A stretch of DNA of 64,000 bases from Pseudomonas oryzihabitans (GTDB lineage: Bacteria > Pseudomonadota > Gammaproteobacteria > Pseudomonadales > Pseudomonadaceae), in the NCBI RefSeq assembly GCF_006384975.1, contig NZ_CP021645.1:2570001-2634000 (forward strand), read 5' to 3'. Made by a program: the position numbers and the translations under genes. The notes beneath the pieces were generated by a model. The model was not told the origin of the DNA, did no database searches, and saw only the letters and a program-made list of their open reading frames with translations. Below, in pieces: positions 8,685-15,868 of the stretch (positions are counted from its first letter, which is position 1; every line of letters begins with the position of its first letter).

Positions 8685-11600
8685 TCAATCCTGATTGGTG
8701 ATGACCCTCCAGGTCTGCCGGCGGCTGGCGGGTAGCTCACCGCCCAGACTGGCGTCGGGGGATTTACCGTCGCTGCCGTAGAGCGCGGCATCGGCCAGGG
8801 TGCCCTCCATGCTGAAGCTGCCATCGCCATAGACGAACGGCACGATGCCGCCCAACAGCCCATCCATCTGGATACGACCATAGACCGTGTCCAGGCCGAG
8901 GTTGAACAGGCCGCTGTTGTTGCCGCCCGTGTAGGGGTCCAGGGCATAGAGGTAGGTCGTGACACCGCTGGCGCAGGCATCGGTGCTGGGCACCAGCGAA
9001 CTCATCAGCAGGGTGCCGCTGAACAGTTGGGGCTTGTTGACCACCAATTCACCGTTCAAGGGCAGATTGAGATACCAACCCTGCTTGCCGTTGGCCGCCG
9101 TTGCCGGGTCGTACCAGTTCACCGAGGTGGTGGAGACGGTATTGGCCGTGCTACTGACACTGGCACCGCTGGTACCTCTGTAGTTGATCGACTGATCGGT
9201 GCCCAGGGTTTGTTGCTGGAGGTTGGCGATCGTCAGCGTTGGCGTGCTGCCAGCGGCCGAACCATCGGTCTGGCGGTCCCAGATACCGTAGAGGGTCATG
9301 GCCTTGTTGGGGTTGGCGATGGCATCGCTGGCTTCCAGATATTTGCCGGTACCGAAGATCACCAGATGGCCGACGCCACTCGGATGAGCGATTACCGCGG
9401 GACTCGCCGTGATCGGCTGGACCAGATTGGTGGTGCCAGGCGCCACGCTGCTGGCCTGGGCGGTATAGAGCGGTCGTCCGCCGAAGGCGACGCGAAAATT
9501 GTCCGCTGCGGCCACGGCAGTCAGAGAGGTGCCGATCAGATCAAAGCGCCAGAGATTGCCGTGCAGGTCACCGGCGTAGGCGTAATCGGCGACCAGGTCA
9601 CCGTCGATATCGGCCACGAATGGCGAACTCAAGCCGTTGGGCGTGGCGACATTGTCGCTGGCCGGCAAGGCTTTGATCAGACTGCCATCGGCCATATTCA
9701 TCACGTAGAGCACGGCGTTGTCCCGGGCGCTGTTGTACCCGTTGCTCATCACCACACCCCAGCCACCCGTGTGCAGCCGGGCGATGACGGGACGGGCATA
9801 GGTGAAGCCCAGGTCCGCATAGTCGGGATCGCTCGCGGATTTCTCCCAGAGCAGTACCGGCGCATTCGGATTGGTGATGTCCAAAGCGAAGATCCCCTGC
9901 CCTCCCCCGCGCAGGGTACCCACCAGGACAGTTCGCCAGGCGCCACCCATATAGACATCGCCCACGACCGGGGTGTTATCGACGTAGGACTGATGACCAC
10001 CCCCGGCGTAGCCGCGATCGGTGAGCCGGTTCAGGTTGCCGATCACGGCGCTCGGCACGAAGGCGAAGACTTCCTGCCCCTGATCATTGAAGGCATGCAG
10101 CATGCCGTCGTTGGCACCGACATAGATGCGCCGCTCGCGATTCAGGTTGGCGGTACGAAAGGTGGCGTAGGAGTTATCGCCGACCGTGGCGTTCATCAGG
10201 GCGATGGGCTGGGTAGGTGCCGCCACCACCACGGGCGAGGAATTCACGATATCGCCAAGGATATGGTTACGCGGGCGGAAAGAAGGCGTCGTACCGGGCG
10301 CTTCCAGGCTGCGATCACCGCGTAGGTAATCGACGCGGCGGCTGCCGTGGGTGTCGGTGGCACCGGCGGAGGTGCGATTGAGGCTGGCCTGTTGGGTCGC
10401 GGTCAGATTGGCCCAGGTGAAGTCGGTGAGCGCGCCGCGACTGGCCAGGTAGATCTTGCGCCCGGAGTAGGCGTTATTGCCCGAGGTGAAACGGTTGTCG
10501 AGTAACTGACCCGCGCTCCAGAGACGCGTCCGGGTGGTCGCGGTGCGCTGGTACTTGATGAGATCGCCGCTCCAATCGGTGCTGGAGAAAGATGGCTCAT
10601 AGGTATAGAGCGAAGTGCTGTCACCCTCCTGGGTGGGCGAGACGGTCTGGCTGGCGCCCACGCTGGTGGATTGGGTGATACGGGTGATCACCGAACTCAG
10701 CGAGGTGATGAGATCGCTGGCGTCTTCCGCACTGAAGAACTCGCCACGCGAGTTGAGGGCCGCGTGCCAGAGATCATAGACATTGTTCTGGTTGACGGAA
10801 TTGTCCGCGCCGGCCACCGGCCAGGAGGTGGTGCCCGCCGCCAAACCGCTATAGCCGCCAGCGAAGGTGTCGCCCCCCCAGGCCGGATTGACCAGGGCAC
10901 TGCTCAGACCTATCCCGACATAGAACCCCGTGAGGTGCTGCCAGGTAGCCGGATCGTTGCGGGGATTCCAGTAGGGTGCCAGTGTCCGGGTGCCCTGGAC
11001 CTCATCGCTGGTGACGGTGTTGTAGGGCGGCACCCTGTTGTTCAGATTGGGCTGGGCATCGTTGCGCCAATAAAGGAAGGCGAGGTCAGCCAGAGTGTTG
11101 GCCGTACTGTCCTGGAAGGGGGCCTGGGGCGAATACTGCTGGCCGTCTGGCAAGGTGGCCGAGCTCCCATCGAAGTTGCCCGAATTCAGGGCCGCATTCC
11201 AAATGCCGTCGGTGACCACCAGGCTATAACTGGCACGGCAACCGTAGACCGGCGTCTCGCTAGTGCCCGGCTGATAGGCATAGGGGCTGTCGTTGCCGGT
11301 CACCTTGAGCAGTTCTCCCACCCGGGCGACAGCCTGTAGCAGAGGCGTGCTCTGGTTGTAATAGACATCCCCCAGCCAGGTGAAGAAGGCTGCCCGATGG
11401 GCGCCCGTGAAAGGCCGCAGACGATTGTCGTAGGTCGTCGAACTCGCGTTGCTGATGCCACGGCAGTTGGCGTTGGCTGTGACCAGGACGCAACTGTCGT
11501 TGGTGCCCAAGGCCTGCCAGCCGACCCGGATGTTCTCGGACGCATCCGCCAGCGCCAGGTTGGTCGCCGTCTGCGCGGACAAGGCACGGCTGCGATAGAA

Positions 11601-12602
11601 GGAATACCAGTTGGCGAAGTTCTGCCGCTCGTCCGTACCGTTGGGACCCGAGGAGGCGCTGACCAGCACGCGACGATAGCAGCCGTCGGTCTGCAAAGAG
11701 GCCGGGATACAGGTGGCCAGGGTGGTGTCGTAGAGATAGTAGTAGGCCGGGACGCCCACGTTGGCAGCCAAGGTATTGGTGTTGGCCGTGATGGTGTAGG
11801 TCACCGACGAAAATAAGCCACCCACACCGTAGTTCACGTTACGCGTGCAGGTGACGTTGCTGTAGGTGACGGATGCGGTGTTGGCGATGGTCGCCGTGCA
11901 CCCTCCGTTCAGCGGCTGGTTCCCCAACAACCAACCGAGTAGGGACGAGTCGCTGATGGAGACCTGGGCACCATTGATGGTTTCGGTAAAGCCTGCGCCC
12001 AGCAGGATGTCCAGCAGGGTCAAACGGCCATAGGTACGACTGGTACCCTGGTAGGTGCCGGCACTTTGGAAATCCTGTGATGGATTCTCCGCCAGCATGC
12101 TCGGACTGTTGTTCTGCAGTCCCGGATTCCCGTAGGTACTGCCGCGCGCCACATTGGGATCGGTGGTGACTAGATTGGGGTTGTAGCTCCAGCTCACCCG
12201 GTAGTCACTGGCCAGATTGACACTCCCCAATCCAGGCCGATAGCCGTTGACATAGGCACTGGTGAAGCTGGTAGTCAGCCGGGTACGGGTCAATCCACCG
12301 GTACTGCTGTAGCTCACCGCATAGGGTGCCGGATAGGTAATCGCCGGGTTGTAGTAAAGGCTGTTGAAAGCCGCCGACTTGGCGCGACGGGTGGGACGGA
12401 TGGCGTCCGTATTCGAAGCATCCGGCACCACCGCCATCTGCATGCTGGTGGAGTTGTCCAGGGTGACGAACAGATTGGGACCGACGCTGTTGGTCAGAAA
12501 CAGCGGCTGCTGGCTGAGATTCAGGGCCGCGGCCTGAACGCCTGGCGTGGCCATGGCGGACAGCAGGGCCAGAGACGCCATACCTAGCGCGGCTCGACTC
12601 AT
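8685..12602 (-). CDS. pilY1: PilY1-type pilus tip protein of the first minor-pilin cluster
   Basis: 1305 residues from ATG at 12602, which overlaps the pilX stop as ATGA; the open frame extends further upstream only through pilX. A signal peptide ends near GVQA (residue 24). Soon after comes FVTLDNSTSM, a DxSxS MIDAS-like motif (Asp49-Ser53) as found in von Willebrand A domains. The C-terminal part is the PilC/PilY1 beta-propeller, containing a calcium loop DIDGDLVAD (Asp998 onward) in the context YAGDLHGNLWRFDL. PilY1 proteins cap the type IV pilus, prime assembly with minor pilins and act as calcium-dependent adhesin and surface sensor. It is a paralogue of the gene at 30.8-34.8 kb. The longest frame's start inside pilX was rejected. 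Confidence 0.9.
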   Translation of the reverse strand: MSRAALGMASLALLSAMATPGVQAAALNLSQQPLFLTNSVGPNLFVTLDNSTSMQMAVVPDASNTDAIRPTRRAKSAAFNSLYYNPAITYPAPYAVSYSSTGGLTRTRLTTSFTSAYVNGYRPGLGSVNLASDYRVSWSYNPNLVTTDPNVARGSTYGNPGLQNNSPSMLAENPSQDFQSAGTYQGTSRTYGRLTLLDILLGAGFTETINGAQVSISDSSLLGWLLGNQPLNGGCTATIANTASVTYSNVTCTRNVNYGVGGLFSSVTYTITANTNTLAANVGVPAYYYLYDTTLATCIPASLQTDGCYRRVLVSASSGPNGTDERQNFANWYSFYRSRALSAQTATNLALADASENIRVGWQALGTNDSCVLVTANANCRGISNASSTTYDNRLRPFTGAHRAAFFTWLGDVYYNQSTPLLQAVARVGELLKVTGNDSPYAYQPGTSETPVYGCRASYSLVVTDGIWNAALNSGNFDGSSATLPDGQQYSPQAPFQDSTANTLADLAFLYWRNDAQPNLNNRVPPYNTVTSDEVQGTRTLAPYWNPRNDPATWQHLTGFYVGIGLSSALVNPAWGGDTFAGGYSGLAAGTTSWPVAGADNSVNQNNVYDLWHAALNSRGEFFSAEDASDLITSLSSVITRITQSTSVGASQTVSPTQEGDSTSLYTYEPSFSSTDWSGDLIKYQRTATTRTRLWSAGQLLDNRFTSGNNAYSGRKIYLASRGALTDFTWANLTATQQASLNRTSAGATDTHGSRRVDYLRGDRSLEAPGTTPSFRPRNHILGDIVNSSPVVVAAPTQPIALMNATVGDNSYATFRTANLNRERRIYVGANDGMLHAFNDQGQEVFAFVPSAVIGNLNRLTDRGYAGGGHQSYVDNTPVVGDVYMGGAWRTVLVGTLRGGGQGIFALDITNPNAPVLLWEKSASDPDYADLGFTYARPVIARLHTGGWGVVMSNGYNSARDNAVLYVMNMADGSLIKALPASDNVATPNGLSSPFVADIDGDLVADYAYAGDLHGNLWRFDLIGTSLTAVAAADNFRVAFGGRPLYTAQASSVAPGTTNLVQPITASPAVIAHPSGVGHLVIFGTGKYLEASDAIANPNKAMTLYGIWDRQTDGSAAGSTPTLTIANLQQQTLGTDQSINYRGTSGASVSSTANTVSTTSVNWYDPATAANGKQGWYLNLPLNGELVVNKPQLFSGTLLMSSLVPSTDACASGVTTYLYALDPYTGGNNSGLFNLGLDTVYGRIQMDGLLGGIVPFVYGDGSFSMEGTLADAALYGSDGKSPDASLGGELPASRRQTWRVITNQD

Positions 12603-13207
12603 GGCACCTCCAGGGAGACGACGCTCTGCAGGATCACGGGAAAGCGTCCGCCACGATCCTGGGCGACAGCGGTCACCCGGAACAGAGTGGTGGCAGGCGC
12701 GGAGACATCGACGGAGTTGCTGCCGATGGCGGTGACCACCCAGCGTGGTGTCCGGGTGAAGGTCGAGCCGCCATCGGAGCCGCGATAGGCCACCGACCGC
12801 GAGGTGGCCGTCATGCCGGTGGCCTGCAGCGCCGTCGCCGCCCAAGTCTGCGTCAGGGCGCTGGTAGCCAGATCGTTGCCCTTGGTCAGGATGCACAGAT
12901 CGCCACTGGGAGGCTTGGCGAAGGCGCTCCGGATGAGGGATACGCTTTCGGTACAGCTGGCGAATCCAGCACTGAACGCGGTGAAGGTCGGCTGTCGACT
13001 GAGGGCCATCAGCCGTCGCTCGCCCTCGCGTAGCGCCGCTTCGGCAGCATTGAAGGCTTGGGTATTCTCCATCGCTGCACCTCCGCTACGCGCCTGCAAC
13101 AAGGTCTGGCGCATGCTGGACGCCGCCAGCAGCGAGAGCAGCAGTAACATCACCAAGGCGACCAAGAGCGTAGCGCCACGCTGGCCGCTGCCGAGGCGGG
13201 TCCTCAT
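12599..13207 (-). CDS. pilX: PilX-type minor pilin, first cluster
   Basis: 202 residues. The N-terminus has a short leader, cleavage site QRG|ATLLV and a 20-residue hydrophobic stretch rich in Leu. Residue 5 of the mature form is Val rather than Glu, also true of the PilX at 30.3 kb. The motif AFNAAEAALREGERRL after the helix is the PilX signature. The start overlaps the pilW stop (ATGA) and its own stop overlaps the pilY1 start (ATGA), so the three genes are translationally coupled. It likely forms part of the priming tip complex with PilV, PilW, FimU and PilY1. Confidence 0.88.
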   Translation of the reverse strand: MRTRLGSGQRGATLLVALVMLLLLSLLAASSMRQTLLQARSGGAAMENTQAFNAAEAALREGERRLMALSRQPTFTAFSAGFASCTESVSLIRSAFAKPPSGDLCILTKGNDLATSALTQTWAATALQATGMTATSRSVAYRGSDGGSTFTRTPRWVVTAIGSNSVDVSAPATTLFRVTAVAQDRGGRFPVILQSVVSLEVP

Positions 13208-13998
13208 AAGGCAAGATTCCTCAGGGTGACGGTGCTCTGCAGCATCTGCATGGGTCGACCGGTATCGTCGAGCTGCTGGCCAGTGAGCGTCTTCCAATTG
13301 GCCACCGCATTGCTCGCCACATCGCTCGGTAACGCCTCGCTGGTACTGAGCAGCGCGGCATAGCGCACCGCAGGCGAATCCGCGCTCGGCGGAATGGACC
13401 AGCGAAAGTCGCGCAGTCCCTGCACCAGTATCCCACTCCCCTTGCGGGTCAGGGCGCCGTTCCGCTCGCTCCAGACGGTACAGCTCAGGGTACCCGTGCC
13501 CGGCGTGGCACCGGCGAGGTAGCGTAGCTTGAGCAGGACGTTGCCCCCGGTATTGAGATTCACCCGCGGGATGGCGCTGCCCAGGCAGTCCAGATCCTTG
13601 CCGTCCAGCCCACCCTGATAGCGAATGCAGACTCCCGTGGGCGCATTGACGCTATCCGTGGTGGCAGCGAAGGTGACCCCGGCGTTGAATGCCGGACAGC
13701 TCACGCCATCGGTATCCGCCACGGCACTGACCGCCGGAAAGGCCGCCCGCAAGGTGCCTTGGTAGCGGATATCGGCGCGAAAGCCGGTCCGCGCCAGTTG
13801 CCGGTCGAGTATCTGCAGGGTCAATTGGGCGTTGTTTCTGTTGCCGGTCTGACCCTGCTGGAAAAGAAAGCTGCGCTTGTTGTCGATGTAGATCTGCGAG
13901 ACGCCCAGTACCAGAAAGGTACCCACGGTCAGGGCGATCATCATCTCGATGAGGGAGAAACCCTTCTGTTTGTCACCCTGTCGACGCCAAGCCTTCAT
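13204..13998 (-). CDS. pilW: PilW-type minor pilin, first cluster
   Basis: 264 residues. The leader ends in KQKG|FSLIE, a standard prepilin peptidase site with Glu5 present, then a hydrophobic helix (MMIALTVGTFLVLGVSQIYI). The region NNAQLTLQILDRQLARTGFRAD matches the PilW pattern of a helix followed by a Gly-containing turn. Cysteines in the globular part could form disulfides. It lies 3 bases after pilV and overlaps pilX. In P. aeruginosa PilW pairs with PilX at the pilus tip. Confidence 0.9.
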   Translation of the reverse strand: MKAWRRQGDKQKGFSLIEMMIALTVGTFLVLGVSQIYIDNKRSFLFQQGQTGNRNNAQLTLQILDRQLARTGFRADIRYQGTLRAAFPAVSAVADTDGVSCPAFNAGVTFAATTDSVNAPTGVCIRYQGGLDGKDLDCLGSAIPRVNLNTGGNVLLKLRYLAGATPGTGTLSCTVWSERNGALTRKGSGILVQGLRDFRWSIPPSADSPAVRYAALLSTSEALPSDVASNAVANWKTLTGQQLDDTGRPMQMLQSTVTLRNLAL

Positions 13999-14001
13999 GA
14001 C

Positions 14002-14598
14002 TCACAACTCCGAGCGCAGGGCGTAGTAGCAAACGCCCTTGGGGCAGTTCACCGGATCATTGCTGGCGTCCTGCCAGGCGATCACCACCATGATCGTCGC
14101 GCGCGCGGCGTTCTCGCAGGCGCTGAGCGGCGTGGTGTTGCCTGACGCATCGCTGGCCGGTAGCGGCGGTATGCCCGATGCAGGGCAGACCGCGAAACTG
14201 CTGGTGATCAGGGCGTCCGTCACCGGCAACAGCGCCTTCACCTGGCTCAGCCAGCAACCAAGGTCCTGGCCCGCCACCGTCTCGCCGCCGGCCGAGCGAT
14301 CCCGGGTCAGGCAGGTCTTGCCGGCATCGAGCGCCTTCACCTGGAAGCTGCGCCCTGGTTGCTTGGCGTAGCTGCCATCGGGCTTGACCTTGTCGCTCGC
14401 CAGCACCTGATCGCGATTGCTGCGCATCAGTTCGAGCAGATCGTTGGCCAGCACCATGGCGTTGCTGCGCTGCACCGAGTCCTGGGACAGCGCCACGCTG
14501 CGGGTCTGCAAGGCCACCATGCCGAGCACACCGATGCAGATGATCACCAGACTGACCAGCACCTCGATCATGCTGAAGGCCTTCTGCCGGAGCTTCAT
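14002..14598 (-). CDS. pilV: PilV-type minor pilin, first cluster
   Basis: 198 residues. The N-terminal motif is RQKA|FSMIEVLVSLVII, with Ala instead of Gly at the -1 cleavage position; Glu5 is intact. The segment SNAMVLANDLLELMRSNRDQ matches the PilV pattern after the helix. Several cysteines (TCLTRD, GCWLSQ, CPASG, CENA, NCPKGVC) suggest disulfides. Its start follows the fimU-like stop without a gap. Processing by PilD at an Ala site may be slow, which is inference. Confidence 0.88.
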   Translation of the reverse strand: MKLRQKAFSMIEVLVSLVIICIGVLGMVALQTRSVALSQDSVQRSNAMVLANDLLELMRSNRDQVLASDKVKPDGSYAKQPGRSFQVKALDAGKTCLTRDRSAGGETVAGQDLGCWLSQVKALLPVTDALITSSFAVCPASGIPPLPASDASGNTTPLSACENAARATIMVVIAWQDASNDPVNCPKGVCYYALRSEL

Positions 14599-15132
14599 CT
14601 AGCTGCACCCCACGGCGCTGGCCTGGGTGGGCACATAGTCCGTCACACTCAGGACCCCACCCACGCTGAGCGTGAACTGCTTGCCGGGCGTCAGGGCATT
14701 GGTGGCGCAGATGCGAATGATGGCTTCCGAATTCATTCGCAGACTGCCATTGGGTTGGAAGGTCAGACTGGTCAGGGGACTGCCGCCCAGGGCGCCGGTA
14801 CCGTTGACGCCATTCCCCAGGCCACCGGCGTACTGCCGCAATACTTCGGCATTGGGCAGGACCACGGTCTTGGCGGTACTGATCTTGAGCGCGCCCGTCC
14901 AGCCGTTAGCGTCTTCCGGATCAGTGGTGACGATGACATTCACCCCCCGGCTCATGGCTTCACTGCGCGCGTAGTAGAGCGCACGCTGCAACTCCCCTGC
15001 CGCAGCCTGCACTCGATTGCTCCGGATCAAACTGGCAAAACCTGGCGCAGCCAAGGCAGTGACGATCCCCAGCAAGGCGACGACGACCAGAACCTCGATA
15101 AGAGTGAAACCCGAGAGGTGTTTAGACTGCAT
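14599..15132 (-). CDS. fimU: FimU/FimT-type minor pilin (GspH-like), first gene of the first cluster
   Basis: 177 residues from ATG 15132 (MQSKHLSG|FTLIEVLVVVALLG); a GTG two codons upstream is possible but not needed. It is a GspH-fold minor pilin: after the helix comes NRVQAAAGELQRALYYARSEAMSRG, the family pattern, and the C-terminus ends in a Cys. This first position is occupied by fimU in P. aeruginosa. FimU and FimT cannot be told apart by eye, so the symbol is provisional. No promoter was convincingly found upstream. Confidence 0.8.
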   Translation of the reverse strand: MQSKHLSGFTLIEVLVVVALLGIVTALAAPGFASLIRSNRVQAAAGELQRALYYARSEAMSRGVNVIVTTDPEDANGWTGALKISTAKTVVLPNAEVLRQYAGGLGNGVNGTGALGGSPLTSLTFQPNGSLRMNSEAIIRICATNALTPGKQFTLSVGGVLSVTDYVPTQASAVGCS

Positions 15133-15462
15133 CCGCACCGCCCTGAAACTTGATTCCTCACTTGATAGTAGTCAGGCGTACGGCTGTCATTACTACCGAA
15201 TATCGCCTCGCTAAGCGCTGGAAGACGCATGAATCAAGGCGTTCGACGCAAAGGAGCGAAATAGAGCGGAATCTCGTTAGGCCAGGATCAGAAACATAGA
15301 TAAAAAAGAGCGCCCTGGACTTCAGTGGGACGGGATGCCAGGAAACAGGTACCGACCAGCGAAAGATTCATCCTCGGACAGGGAAGCCTGGAAGACGTCA
15401 GGATATGAAATCCAACGCCCAGAAACGCAAAAACCCTCCTTGCGGAGGGTTTCTGGTGGATA
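15133..15462 (-). other. Intergenic region between the first minor-pilin cluster and tRNA-Lys
   Basis: About 330 bases. It holds the tRNA operon terminator (15429-15452) and must hold the promoter of the pilus cluster, but no clear -35/-10 or sigma-54 site was seen. It includes an A-rich stretch near 15295-15310. A 65-codon open frame on the plus strand overlaps tRNA-Lys and is rejected. Confidence 0.5.
15429..15452 (-). terminator. Terminator of the tRNA-Asn-Pro-Lys unit
   Basis: On the minus strand AAACCCTCC pairs with GGAGGGTTT around a 4-base loop and runs into a stretch of five T. It lies 10 bases past the tRNA-Lys 3' end. Confidence 0.85.
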
Positions 15463-15538
15463 TGGTGGGTCGTGTAGGATTCGAACCTACGACCAATTGG
15501 TTAAAAGCCAACTGCTCTACCGACTGAGCTAACGACCC
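15463..15538 (-). tRNA. tRNA-Lys (anticodon TTT)
   Basis: 76 bases with encoded CCA. On the minus strand it begins GGGTCGTTAGCTCAGTCGG, has the anticodon loop GCTTTTAAC with TTT, and a T-arm with GGTTCGAATCC. It is last of three tRNA genes in a row. Confidence 0.96.
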
Positions 15539-15543
15539 AAATA

Positions 15544-15620
15544 TGGTCGGGGTAGGGGGATTCGAACTCCCGACATCCTGCTCCCAAAGCAGGCGCGCTA
15601 CCGGGCTGCGCTATACCCCG
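15544..15620 (-). tRNA. tRNA-Pro (anticodon TGG)
   Basis: 77 bases with encoded CCA. The minus strand begins CGGGGTATAGCGCAGCCCGG, the C-G first pair and long D-arm being typical of proline tRNAs; the anticodon loop CTTTGGGAG contains TGG. It lies 5 bases upstream of tRNA-Lys. Confidence 0.96.
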
Positions 15621-15630
15621 AGAATGGAAG

Positions 15631-15706
15631 TGGCTCCGCGACCTGGACTCGAACCAGGGACCCAATGATTAACAGTCATTTGCTCTACCGACTGAGCTAT
15701 CGCGGA
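15631..15706 (-). tRNA. tRNA-Asn (anticodon GTT)
   Basis: 76 bases with encoded CCA. The minus strand begins TCCGCGATAGCTCAGTCGG; anticodon loop CTGTTAATC contains GTT. It is first gene of the tRNA unit, directly downstream of a strong promoter. Confidence 0.96.
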
Positions 15707-15770
15707 ATTTTGATCTTCCAACCCCTCTTACGTCACTGCCTTTCGGGCTTTGCCGTAAGTGAGGTGCGCC

Positions 15771-15798
15771 ATTTTACGGAAGTAGAAACAGACGTCAA
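15771..15798 (-). promoter_or_regulatory. Sigma-70 promoter of the tRNA-Asn-Pro-Lys unit
   Basis: On the minus strand TTGACG (15798-15793) and TAAAAT (15776-15771) are 16 bases apart, close to consensus. The leader before tRNA-Asn contains complementary arms CTTACG and CGTAAG (15727-15759) that could fold into a hairpin. Confidence 0.75.
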
Positions 15799-15836
15799 CA
15801 CCTAGCCTGCTGTTTTTTCACAAATTTATGTGGAAA

Positions 15837-15862
15837 GCCGGGCGACCCTGGGGTCGCCCGGC
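15837..15862 (-). terminator. Hairpin terminator of clpB
   Basis: A 12-bp GC-rich perfect stem (15837-15848 with 15851-15862) directly after the clpB stop, followed on the minus strand by TTTCC. The loop is tiny, so the top pairs probably open. Confidence 0.75.
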
Positions 15863-15868
15863 CTTTTC

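Noticed and set aside
9027..10325. 432-codon open frame on the plus strand
   Set aside because: Shadow of pilY1, with no ribosome site or domain.
12603..12896. 98-codon N-terminal extension of the first pilY1
   Set aside because: It reads through pilX in another frame and has no signal peptide; ATG 12602 starts a clear signal peptide and overlaps the pilX stop.
15335..15532. 65-codon frame ending SCRIRTYDQLVKSQLLYRLS
   Set aside because: It is the plus-strand reading through tRNA-Lys, a well-known false gene.
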